Shown here: positions 28,580 through 37,432 of the stretch, piece by piece
Layout of the letters: each line of letters opens with the position of its first letter
How positions within the stretch are numbered: the stretch's first letter is position 1
DNA from: Microcaldota archaeon
GTDB lineage: Archaea > Micrarchaeota > Micrarchaeia > Micrarchaeales > Micrarchaeaceae
DNA length: 64,000 nucleotides
Assembly (NCBI GenBank): GCA_021799635.1
Contig: JAJZAB010000001.1
Location: 94,505-158,504, forward strand
Direction: 5' to 3'
The notes under the pieces: generated by a model
What the model was told of the DNA's origin: nothing
Databases searched by the model: none
What the model saw: the letters and a program-made list of their open reading frames with translations, nothing else
Made by a program: the position numbers and the translations under genes

Positions 28580-28930
28580 ATGATACCAAATGTTGACCCT
28601 AGGACAATGAAGGCAATGATGACAAAGATGGGCATAAAGTCGAGCGAGATTGACGCAAAGAGGGTTATTATAGAATGCAACGGCGCCGATATTGTGATAG
28701 ACAACCCACAGGTTACCAAGATAGAGATGCAGGGCATAACAACATTTCAGGTGGCTGGGGATGTGTCTGAGACATTGAAAAGTGAAGACATAAAGATAAG
28801 CGATGAGGATATAGAGCTTGTAAAGGAAAAGACCGGGATAAATGACGCTGATCTTGTAAGGAAGGCGCTGGAGGACGCCAACGGGGACATCGCACAGGCA
28901 ATAGTTGAGCTTGAGAATGACGATGAATGA
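28580..28930 (+). CDS. nac: Nascent polypeptide-associated complex protein
   Basis: NAC domain with C-terminal UBA: DADLVRKALEDANGDIAQAIVEL. Confidence 0.9.
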   Translation: MIPNVDPRTMKAMMTKMGIKSSEIDAKRVIIECNGADIVIDNPQVTKIEMQGITTFQVAGDVSETLKSEDIKISDEDIELVKEKTGINDADLVRKALEDANGDIAQAIVELENDDE

Positions 28931-28956
28931 AGGTCTGAGCATGGCTGGACTAAACC

Positions 28957-29265
28957 CTAGTATATCTTGTAAGCATGCGCGTATGGCACGCCGTTGACTG
29001 TCTTTACGCGGCTTCCATCTATTACCTTGCTGCCTATGGCTGCGTCCACAGATTCCCGGCCTATTACATTGGCAGATACTATTTCGTTAGCTGAGACTAT
29101 GACGCTGAGTTCCTTGGATGGTATCAGGTCGCCCTTGTAAAAGTCCGAATAGTTCTTTATGTCTATTACTATCTCCTTATCCTCAAGGACCTTGTCTATC
29201 AGCGACTCATCACACAGGGCAACCATCTTCCCGTTGTCCGTCTTGTGTATTTTTATGTAAATCAA
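28957..29265 (-). CDS. DUF424 family protein
   Basis: 102 aa, archaeal DUF424-like. Confidence 0.7.
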   Translation of the reverse strand: MIYIKIHKTDNGKMVALCDESLIDKVLEDKEIVIDIKNYSDFYKGDLIPSKELSVIVSANEIVSANVIGRESVDAAIGSKVIDGSRVKTVNGVPYAHAYKIY

Positions 29266-29269
29266 TCAA

Positions 29270-30832
29270 TTACCCATACTTGTAGAGCAGTATGGTAGCA
29301 AAAAAATAGAGTACGCCATATGTGGTCAGCCATATCCATCCAGCTATGTTGCTGTTCATGAGGGCCACGTATCCCAGGACAAATAGGGTTGCTGCGAGCG
29401 TTATCTCTGTTTTTGTGTTCCTTACTGCAAATATGAGGTTGTTTTTGTTCTTGTCCGTGCTCCTTATCCAGTGTATGGAAGGATCCTTCATAAAGATAGC
29501 TGCGATTGCTGCCTTGGTCCTGACCACCGCCAGGGCAAAGTTTAGCACAAATATCATAAATCCCTTCTTTACGGACTTGAAGTATATCTTCGTCAGTATG
29601 ACAGGCGCAAGGAATGAGAGCACGAAGGCTATGCCGCCAAATATCTCAAGGTCTGCGCTCAGATAGCTCGCCTGGAAGAATTCCTTTATGGTCATGTGAG
29701 CAAACGGTATGGTTGAGAAGGATATGAATACAGAAAGTATGGTGAACATTATCAGTATGACAGAGAGGTAGTTTAGGCCCAAGCCGTGGGTCCAGTAGTC
29801 CATCATGGACATCGATGATATCTTGCCTGTGTTCATAGACCTTTTAAAGAAGTACTTTATGAACTGCGTATCTCCGTAATTGTACCTCCACTGCTGCTTT
29901 ACAAGTGCGGTGTAGGTGCTTATCGGGGCACCCAGTGCATACACCTCTGGAACGTAAAGGCCCTTGAAGTTGTGGAGGTCTGACTCCAGGCTGAAGAAGG
30001 TATCCTCTATTACATATTCTGGGAAACCGCCTATCTTAACTAGCGCAGATTTTCTTATTATGCCGCACGAGCCTGCGAAAAGCGCTGTGTTGTTCAGCGC
30101 CCTGTGAGGCTGTATAAACTTGAAGAAGAACGCATCAAAAAGGTCGACTGCATCGGAAAAGAACGTTCCCTTGGCATACCTTTTCTCCGTCTGGAGATAC
30201 GACAGCGCGGGGTCTTCGAAATATGGCAGCAGCTCCTTTAGGAACCTCTTGTTGGTAAGATATTCATCAGAGTCGAAGATTGCTATGAATTCCTCCTTTG
30301 ATTTATTAAGCATGTTGTTAAGGGCTCCGGCCTTGTATCCAGCCCGGTCATCTCTATGTATATATGCTATGCCATTTTTCCTGCTGAACAGGCTGAGTTC
30401 CTTACTTATATTTTCCTTTGTGGAGTCGTCAAGGAGGTACAGCTTCATCTTATCCTTTGGATAATCCATTTCCATTAGCCTTTCCATATTCTTTTTTACA
30501 TTGGATGGATCCTCGTTGTATGTGGGCACCACCACGGCCACGGTTGGATACTTCCTGAGCGGTTTTAGGCTTTTCTTTATTCTTTCCAGGTAGCTGGTGT
30601 AGTAGTATGACCTGAAGTATGATACGGAGGCGTAAACGTTGAAGAACCCTGCAAAGAGCGACAATGAAAGGAATATTGACGCAAGTACAAACGTGTAGGT
30701 AGAGTTAGCTTCGATGAACATGTATGCCGAGAATACGAACCCTGCAATGGATAGGATAACAAATATGATTACTGTAATGAATCTTATAACAAGCCCGTCA
30801 GATATTGAAACAGTGCGCATCGTAACCATCAA
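29270..30832 (-). CDS. Membrane GT2 glycosyltransferase, cellulose synthase-like
   Basis: VAVVVPTYNED, IAIFDSDE, QQWRYNYGD (QxxRW-like), multi-TM. Confidence 0.88.
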   Translation of the reverse strand: MMVTMRTVSISDGLVIRFITVIIFVILSIAGFVFSAYMFIEANSTYTFVLASIFLSLSLFAGFFNVYASVSYFRSYYYTSYLERIKKSLKPLRKYPTVAVVVPTYNEDPSNVKKNMERLMEMDYPKDKMKLYLLDDSTKENISKELSLFSRKNGIAYIHRDDRAGYKAGALNNMLNKSKEEFIAIFDSDEYLTNKRFLKELLPYFEDPALSYLQTEKRYAKGTFFSDAVDLFDAFFFKFIQPHRALNNTALFAGSCGIIRKSALVKIGGFPEYVIEDTFFSLESDLHNFKGLYVPEVYALGAPISTYTALVKQQWRYNYGDTQFIKYFFKRSMNTGKISSMSMMDYWTHGLGLNYLSVILIMFTILSVFISFSTIPFAHMTIKEFFQASYLSADLEIFGGIAFVLSFLAPVILTKIYFKSVKKGFMIFVLNFALAVVRTKAAIAAIFMKDPSIHWIRSTDKNKNNLIFAVRNTKTEITLAATLFVLGYVALMNSNIAGWIWLTTYGVLYFFATILLYKYG

Positions 30833-30939
30833 ATATGCTGTCTAACTACTATATATTAACAACATATTAAATTATAGCAATTCTTAAATAGGTATTGCTA
30901 GTATTCAGCCTTTGGTGGTAAAAAGGCTTGATTGTTTAT

Positions 30940-31038
30940 GCCGGGATGGCGGAACTAGGCAACGCGCCAGAACCTTTGTGGCGAAACTCGAGATCTGGTT
31001 TCCCTCGGGAAGTTTGGGTTCGAATCCCAATCCCGGCG
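30940..31038 (+). tRNA. tRNA-Ser(CGA), class II, with probable 15-nt intron (30972-30986)
   Basis: GCCGGGA/TCCCGGC acceptor, G73, anticodon stem CCAGA/TCTGG, loop CTCGAGA after removing ACCTTTGTGGCGAAA, variable arm TTCCC-TC-GGGAA, T-arm TTGGG-TTCGAAT-CCCAA. Confidence 0.85.
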
Positions 31039-31056
31039 CACCCTTACGAACGGAGC

Positions 31057-32307
31057 CTAGCCCTGGTTTTTCATGAACTCGTTGATAAATATTGTGGCGT
31101 ATGCCCCGGATTGCAGAGAGAACGAGAACAGCGCATCGGCCCCGGCTGCCTCGTATTTTAGGTCAACGTATGGAGAGAACATGACGCGGTACGATCCGCC
31201 GCTGCTCAGCTCTGGCAGCCCCTTTATCCTAAAGGACTCGTTGCTTATGCCCAGGCGCTCCATTATCCGCGCAGCCGCCTCGCCAGCTTGCCCGGATCTG
31301 TACCCTGGTAGGCTGCAGACCGGGAAGCAAGGCCACGCCTGGTCTGAGGGGTCGTATTTCTGCATCTTGGACATATCCGGAAAGCCCATGCCATCAACGC
31401 CGCAGAAAAGCTCGCCCTTCTCAGGCAGGACTGCGCGCGCTTCCACCCTATCTTCCAGCTCTGTGTTGAATATAAGGCTCTCCACCGAGTGCACGAACAT
31501 TAGGGAAAGCTGCCTTGGTAGCCTCCTGATAGCATTCGCGTAGTTTTCAGGGAACTTTGAAAGGTATTCAAGCATCGATCTCTCGTACTTCAGATATGTT
31601 GGGAAGTACGAATACGCCTTGTCAAAATCTCCCTCTTCTGCCAGTCTCTTCCTTGCAGCTATGGCTTGCTCGTTGGTCTCGTTCTCAGTGTTTGTCAGGA
31701 ACTCCGCTGCCGCAGCCTCGAAGTCGCCCCTGAGTATGGCCAGCCCTATCTTTACGTTGTTGCTCCTGAAGCCGAAGCGCTGGCTGCCGAAATAGTTTGG
31801 AAATACGCCGCCAAGCTCATTTATTGTGTCTTCGATTACGTTTCTGGCTGCGACCGCTTCCCTTACGTGCACCGTGAACCTGTTACCGCGCAGGTCACCA
31901 AGATGCACACCCTCTTTGCTTTTCCATGCCCCGTTTATTGATGTGTCCTTTATCGCGGCTCCCAAAACCTGCTGCGGGGCGGCGCCGAATATGCTGCACA
32001 GCTGCGTTGACACCGCGTTCCTGTCCTTGGTGCCTGCGAACCCGACAGACCTTATTCCACGGCCGCACTTCCTAGCTATCTCCTTCAGCGCCTGTATGGT
32101 GTTCCAGCCCTTCTTCTGCAATACAAAAAGCGTGAATTCCCCTTCTGTGCAGGTAGTGAAGCTAAGGTCTGGCCCGCCGTACCTTTTACCAGCTGAAACT
32201 ACCTTTCCAGCGGTGGTTATTTCCTCCACCACAAAGTCTTCAGGCCGGCTCTTTATGGCGCCTCCAATGCCTATAGACGAGGAAAGGGTCTTCATTTTAG
32301 CATCCAC
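31057..32307 (-). CDS. truD: tRNA pseudouridine synthase TruD
   Basis: KSRPEDFVVEEI, GFAGTKDRNAVSTQ, FPNYFGSQRFG. Confidence 0.93.
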   Translation of the reverse strand: MDAKMKTLSSSIGIGGAIKSRPEDFVVEEITTAGKVVSAGKRYGGPDLSFTTCTEGEFTLFVLQKKGWNTIQALKEIARKCGRGIRSVGFAGTKDRNAVSTQLCSIFGAAPQQVLGAAIKDTSINGAWKSKEGVHLGDLRGNRFTVHVREAVAARNVIEDTINELGGVFPNYFGSQRFGFRSNNVKIGLAILRGDFEAAAAEFLTNTENETNEQAIAARKRLAEEGDFDKAYSYFPTYLKYERSMLEYLSKFPENYANAIRRLPRQLSLMFVHSVESLIFNTELEDRVEARAVLPEKGELFCGVDGMGFPDMSKMQKYDPSDQAWPCFPVCSLPGYRSGQAGEAAARIMERLGISNESFRIKGLPELSSGGSYRVMFSPYVDLKYEAAGADALFSFSLQSGAYATIFINEFMKNQG

Positions 32308-32358
32308 AGCGGCTCGTGCGCATAGCCAAAGCGCATTAAACTAAAACTATTTAAATAA

Positions 32359-32799
32359 GTGTTATTATATATTATCGGTGTTTGTATGACTGCATTTACA
32401 AGCGATATTTCAACAAGCGACTTTTGGCTTCTGCAGGACGCCGGATATGTGCCGGTTGCGCTGGTAGTTGGTAACTCTGTGTTCAGCATGGGCGTGATAG
32501 GCGGCGTTGCCACAGGACTGAAGGGGCTGGCCAAGGGCGAACTTACGCAGATAACAGAGCTTATGTACAACGCAAGGGAGATGGCTTTGGGAAGGATGCA
32601 GTCGGAGGCTGACAAGCTTGGGGCGGACGGCGTGATAGGGGTAAAGCTGAACGTTACATACATGCACAACAATGAGTGGATGGAAATAACAGCAATAGGC
32701 ACTGCGGTAAAGTATACTGGAGCGAGGGGCAAGGGCAAAAGCGGAGGGCCCACTGTGGTTATACCAGTAAGGAGCGATGAAGTGACTACAAACGTCTGA
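32359..32799 (+). CDS. YbjQ/UPF0145-like protein
   Basis: LMYNAREMALGRMQSEADKLGADGVIGVKL. Confidence 0.8.
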   Translation: MLLYIIGVCMTAFTSDISTSDFWLLQDAGYVPVALVVGNSVFSMGVIGGVATGLKGLAKGELTQITELMYNAREMALGRMQSEADKLGADGVIGVKLNVTYMHNNEWMEITAIGTAVKYTGARGKGKSGGPTVVIPVRSDEVTTNV

Positions 32800-33073
32800 G
32801 GTCGCTGGACTGCGGCGCGTTTGGCGGCTTGGTGCAGAAGATTTGGTAACGCTCGTGCATGCTGTTTTCATGCATGTTAAGAAAAGCAAAAAATCAAAAG
32901 CTATTTATATCTTATTTTGCGTAAATATTGCTTGGTGCTATTATGACGGCAGAGCTCTTATAGGCTCATTTTGTATTTGAAAGCTTTTCCTGCTTGATGA
33001 AAATACTGTGATAGAGGCTGTAATCTGTGCCGTTTTAAGTATCATGATATCGTGTGTTTCACGATTGATTTGA

Positions 33074-33089
33074 GGAGAAGAAGTTTGCA
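33074..33089 (+). promoter_or_regulatory. 5' strand of pre-23S processing stem
   Basis: GGAGAAGAAGTTTGCA is the exact reverse complement of 35925-35940. Confidence 0.85.
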
Positions 33090-35924
33090 ATTTTAAACCA
33101 CCTAGGGGATGGCTTGGCTGTAGCAGCGACGACGGACGTGGCAAGCTGCGATAAGCCCAGGGTAGCCGCAAGTCGGGCTTTGAACCTGGGATTTCCCAAT
33201 TGCACGCCAGCAATGGCGTGCGCGCACCCGGGGAACTGAAATATCTTAGTACCCGGAGGAGAAGAAAGCATAAGCGATGTGGTAAGTAAAGCGATTGAAA
33301 GCCACACAGGGCGAGCCGAATCCTTGCAGGCAACTGCGGGGAGATGTGGTGCAGCGTTTCATCCGATGCGCGAGCCGAACGTTCTGGAAAGAACGGCTAT
33401 AGAGAGTGACAGCCTCGTAGGCGAAAACGCACCGGAGATTGCTGTAAGAGAGTAACTCTGCCTGAATACGCAGAGTGAATATGGGGGCATTAAACTCCAA
33501 CCCTAAATATTGACTACAGACCGATAGCGCACAAGTAGCGTGAGCGAAAGCTGAAAAGAACCCACACCTGTGGGATTGAAAAGATCTGAAACTAGGTGGT
33601 GACATGAAGGTAAGGCGTGGAAGGAATGAAGTGCGCCGAAGAGAAGATGCGAAAGCATCAATCGAGGTGCATGAACCAATGTCTTATCATTCTTCTTGAA
33701 GCAAGAGCCAGGGAGTGTATAGGAGTGGCGAGCCGAAAGGCACAGCGAAAGCGAGAGCGCGCAGATCCGAGGCGCATGGTATGAAAATGCCAAAGTCACT
33801 TTTATACGACCCGAAGCCACTGCGATCTACTCGTGGTCAGGACGAAGCTAGGCTAACGCCTGGTGGAGGTCCGCATCCTGTCATGGCATGTCCTGTTGGG
33901 TGAACTACGAGTAGCGGCGATATACCACTCGAGCGTGGCAATAGCGGGTCCCCTCTGAAGTATCTTTAGGATAGCTCCGGCTGAGCTTGCGTATGCGGTA
34001 GAGCTACCGAATAGTGGGTAAGGATCCGAAAGGGTCCACCTACTTATCAAACTCCGAATGCATATGCTGCGTAGACGCCGGGAGTCGGCCGTGTTGGGTA
34101 AGCTAGCGCGGCGAGACTGCAAAGATAGTGACTAAGGTTAAGGTCCCCAAATCCTAGTTAAGTGTAGCAAAGGCTGGAAGTTTCTTAGACAGCTGGGAGG
34201 TAGGCTCAGAAGCAGCCATCCTTTAAAAAACGCGTTATAGCGTACCAGTTGAGGAGCATCTGGCCGAAAATATACGGGGCTAAACTAGGTACCGATACCT
34301 TAGAGACGAGAGTCTGGTAAGAGGGCGTGCTGGACGGCAGGAAGTATGCTCCAAAGAGCGTATGGACCGTCCCGCAGTGAAAATCCTGGTATTAGTAACA
34401 TCAATTATGGGTGAGAATCCCATACACCGAAAGCACACGGTTTTCTTCGCGACGCTCGTCAGCGGAGAGTTAGGCGATCCTAAGGTTCAGGCCAACCACC
34501 ATGAACCAAAAGGGAAGCTGGTTAATATTCCAGCCCCTGACGTGTAGGCGCGGCAACGCAAGGTAGATTTCTGACGCTTGGGGATAGTTCCGAAAGACAG
34601 TGCAAATGGCTGCGGAGTCTCGTTATGAGGAGAAGCAGCTAAATGAACTAATGGAATGAGTTCCTGAGCCCGTGAAAAGGGAATCTGCAACGATCACGTC
34701 AGTCCGTACCTAGAACTAGTACAAGTGTTGCTGGCTGAAAAGGCCAAGGTGTGACGGAATAACCAAAGTTAGGGAAATCGGCAAGCTAGTGGCGTAAGTT
34801 ATCGATAAGCCATGTCTGCGTATTGTATGCGCAGATAGCATTTACAAGGGGACAGCGACTGTTTATCAAAAACACAACTCACCGCAAAGCCGAAAGGCTT
34901 AGTACAGTGGGTGACGCCTGCTCACCGCCAGTACGTGAATACCCGTTTCAACGGGGGTAAGCGCTGGCAAAGAGCGGGAGTAACTCTGACTCTCTTGAGG
35001 TAGCGTAATACCTCGTCACTTAATAGGTGACTTGCATGAATGGCGTAACGACTGTCCCACTGTCCCAACTTTGGATCCGGCGAACTTACTGCGCGGTGAA
35101 TATGCCGCGATCTCTCAGTGGGAAATGAAGTCTCCATGAAGCTTGACTATAGCCTGCAGTTGTTGTGCGATGGGTTATGCATAGAGTAAGTGGGAGCATC
35201 GAAGCAGGGGCTGCGGCCCCTGTGGAGCGACAATGTAACACCACTCTTAACCTGTCTCGCAGCTAACCCGGAAGGGAACAGCTACAGGTGGATAGTTAGA
35301 CTGGACGGTCAATTTCGATAAGGAAACGAAACTGACCTACGCTCTGCTTAGTCGGGTTGGAAACCCGATGGTAAGCATAAAGGCAAATGCAGGGCTGACT
35401 GTATTCTGAAAAGCGTGGAATGCAGACACGAAAGTGGGGCTTAACGAACGTTGATGGCCCTTTTAATGGGGCCTCAAGCTGTCAAACAAGTTACTCTGGA
35501 GGTAACCGATTCGTCGCGGGTGAGAGTTCACATCGACCTCGCGGATTGATACATCGATATGGGCCTTCGTTATCCTGGCGGTGCACAAGCCGCCAAGGGT
35601 TGGACTGCTCGTCCATTAAAAACGAACACGAGCTGAGTTCAGTACGTCGCGAGACAGTACGGTAATATCTACTGGGAGTGTCAGTGCCAGAGGATAAGAT
35701 CCCCTCAATACGAGAGGAACAGGGGATCGGCGCCTCTAGTGTACCGGTTGTGATTGCACTGCCGGGTAGCCACGCGCCAAAAGGATAAGTCCTGAAAGCA
35801 TCTAAGGACGAAGCTATACCCGAAACGAGGCACTAGGCCGGTCCAATTATAGGACTTTGATAGGACGGGTGCGTAAACAGGGAGCTCACGCGACCTGTGA
35901 ACATACCGTTACTAAAGGCTAACC
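33090..35924 (+). rRNA. 23S ribosomal RNA (ends approximate)
   Basis: Conserved LSU segments including ACTCTCTTGAGGTAGCGTAATACCTCGTC, ATCGACCTCGCGGATTGATACATCGATATGGGCC and AGTACGAGAGGAAC-like CTCAATACGAGAGGAACAGGG. Confidence 0.96.
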
Positions 35925-35940
35925 TGCAAACTTCTTCTCC
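35925..35940 (+). promoter_or_regulatory. 3' strand of pre-23S processing stem
   Basis: TGCAAACTTCTTCTCC, perfect complement to 33074-33089. Confidence 0.85.
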
Positions 35941-35957
35941 GTCTTTTTTGTTTTTAA
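35941..35957 (+). terminator. T-rich terminator after 23S
   Basis: GTCTTTTTTGTTTTTAA directly after the processing stem. Confidence 0.5.
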
Positions 35958-36016
35958 CAAAGCCCAGCGTGAGCCATGCATATTTATTTGTTTTTTGTGT
36001 AATACGCTTGGTATAA

Positions 36017-36292
36017 ATGACTGCTGTAAAGATCATGCACAGCAAGGGGAGGTTCTACGCCAGGACAGCGCACGGCGAAGCCGAGCTCCTTTATAGGAAG
36101 GTTGGTGAGGGCAAAATAAGCATATTCCACACCTACGTTCCTGAGGAAGAGAGGGGCAGGAGGATAGCTGAGGCGTTGGCGCGGAAGGCCTTTGATTTTG
36201 CGAATAGGAGCGGCCTTGCAGTTATACCTGACTGCGATTACATAAAGCACTTCGTCCTAAAGCACACCGAGTTGGTGAAGCATACTGCGTGA
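36017..36292 (+). CDS. Small GNAT-like acetyltransferase (YidJ/NATD1 type)
   Basis: ISIFHTYVPEEERGRRIAEALARKAFDFANRSGLAVIPDCDYI. Confidence 0.8.
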   Translation: MTAVKIMHSKGRFYARTAHGEAELLYRKVGEGKISIFHTYVPEEERGRRIAEALARKAFDFANRSGLAVIPDCDYIKHFVLKHTELVKHTA

Positions 36293-36296
36293 TTGT

Positions 36297-36794
36297 GTGG
36301 GCGCATATCCCTTTGATTTGGACACATCAAAATTATTTATAAGAAGCGTTTCATCTCGGCTGGAGCTGGATGCGTTCCTTGCGAGGTTGGACGCTATAAA
36401 CAGCTGCGCGGGCTGCACTGTGCAGGTTTTCCACCCTGGCAGCATAGTTAGCAGGCTGCACGTCGAAGGCGCGTACGTCAACGCGGTTGCTGCGTTCAGG
36501 ACCAAAACCAATATATCCAAAAAAATACATGTGGAGATGCTGCTCTTCGCCGCTATGACGAGGCAGATATCCAAGGCGGTTGGAGCTGTTGGGGTCCGGT
36601 CGACCGGCAGCATGGTTCTTTTTGCAAACGGCGGAGCAGCTTACTCCAAAGCAAAAGTACTGCTTGCGCGGGATTCAGACCTGATCATATCCAGAAGCGA
36701 ATCGATAGCGAAGTCGAGGAGGCTTGGGATAGGTGCTGGGCAGGATGCCGATGCGCTTCTGCTCCAGAGAATGGTGGTATCGCGGCTTGACTAG
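36297..36794 (+). CDS. KEOPS complex subunit Cgi121-like
   Basis: KTNISKKIHVEMLLFAAMTRQISKAVGAVGVR. Confidence 0.7.
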   Translation: MGAYPFDLDTSKLFIRSVSSRLELDAFLARLDAINSCAGCTVQVFHPGSIVSRLHVEGAYVNAVAAFRTKTNISKKIHVEMLLFAAMTRQISKAVGAVGVRSTGSMVLFANGGAAYSKAKVLLARDSDLIISRSESIAKSRRLGIGAGQDADALLLQRMVVSRLD

Positions 36795-37432
36795 GTTGCC
36801 CCGTACTCCATGTTTACTGTTTTGTGTATCATCTCTGCTTTCTTCCTGCCTATCTTCTCCACGCACATCAGCTCATCTACGCTTGCGTTGGCTATTCCCC
36901 TAACGCTCTTGAAATGCACCAGCAACGACCTCGCAAGCTTTGGGCCTATGCCTGGCAGGTTGCCTATAATGTATTCCTGGGATTGCCTGCCGGTGTACGC
37001 CCTCGCCGATCCCTTCATTGACGGCTCCCTGCGCACGGGGGATTGCTCCCTCTTGGCTAAAGAGGCTATTATCTCTGCGGTGTCGCTCTGCCCGTCTGAC
37101 GCGAGCACCTGCAGCCCATAGTCTATGTAGACGGCCGCTATGGCCCCCCTTATTACGGCGCTGGGAAGCCTGAAGTCGCCGTTGTCTTCTATTATAAGTA
37201 TTGGCGACTTGTACGCCTCCTTCATCCTGGCCATCTGGCTGAACAGCCTTCCGCTGATTATCGAGCTTTCAAAATCGCTGGAGGTCTTCCTCTCTATGCA
37301 GACCCTATCTGAGACTATGTAGTCGCCCACAGGCAGCGGCTTTACCGAGACTACCATGCCGATGGACTCTAGGGAGTCTATTAGCCCGGATTGCCTCTCC
37401 CTGTAATCTGCAATCACCTTTATCCCTTTCAT
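36791..37432 (-). CDS. ERCC4/XPF-family nuclease with HhH
   Basis: VIADYRERQSGL, VGDYIVSDRVCIERKTSSDFESSI, LPGIGPKLARSLLVHF. Confidence 0.88.
   Translation of the reverse strand: MKGIKVIADYRERQSGLIDSLESIGMVVSVKPLPVGDYIVSDRVCIERKTSSDFESSIISGRLFSQMARMKEAYKSPILIIEDNGDFRLPSAVIRGAIAAVYIDYGLQVLASDGQSDTAEIIASLAKREQSPVRREPSMKGSARAYTGRQSQEYIIGNLPGIGPKLARSLLVHFKSVRGIANASVDELMCVEKIGRKKAEMIHKTVNMEYGAT

Noticed and set aside
30928-31161. 77-aa ORF
   Set aside because: Overlaps the tRNA-Ser gene and the 3' end of truD.
33059-35665. Many 60-156 aa ORFs on both strands
   Set aside because: They lie inside the 23S rRNA gene; protein-unlike composition.
36297-37432. Cgi121-like and XPF-nuclease genes as a novel cassette beside 23S
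   Set aside because: Both look like standard archaeal core genes; adjacency alone is not unusual in a compact genome.
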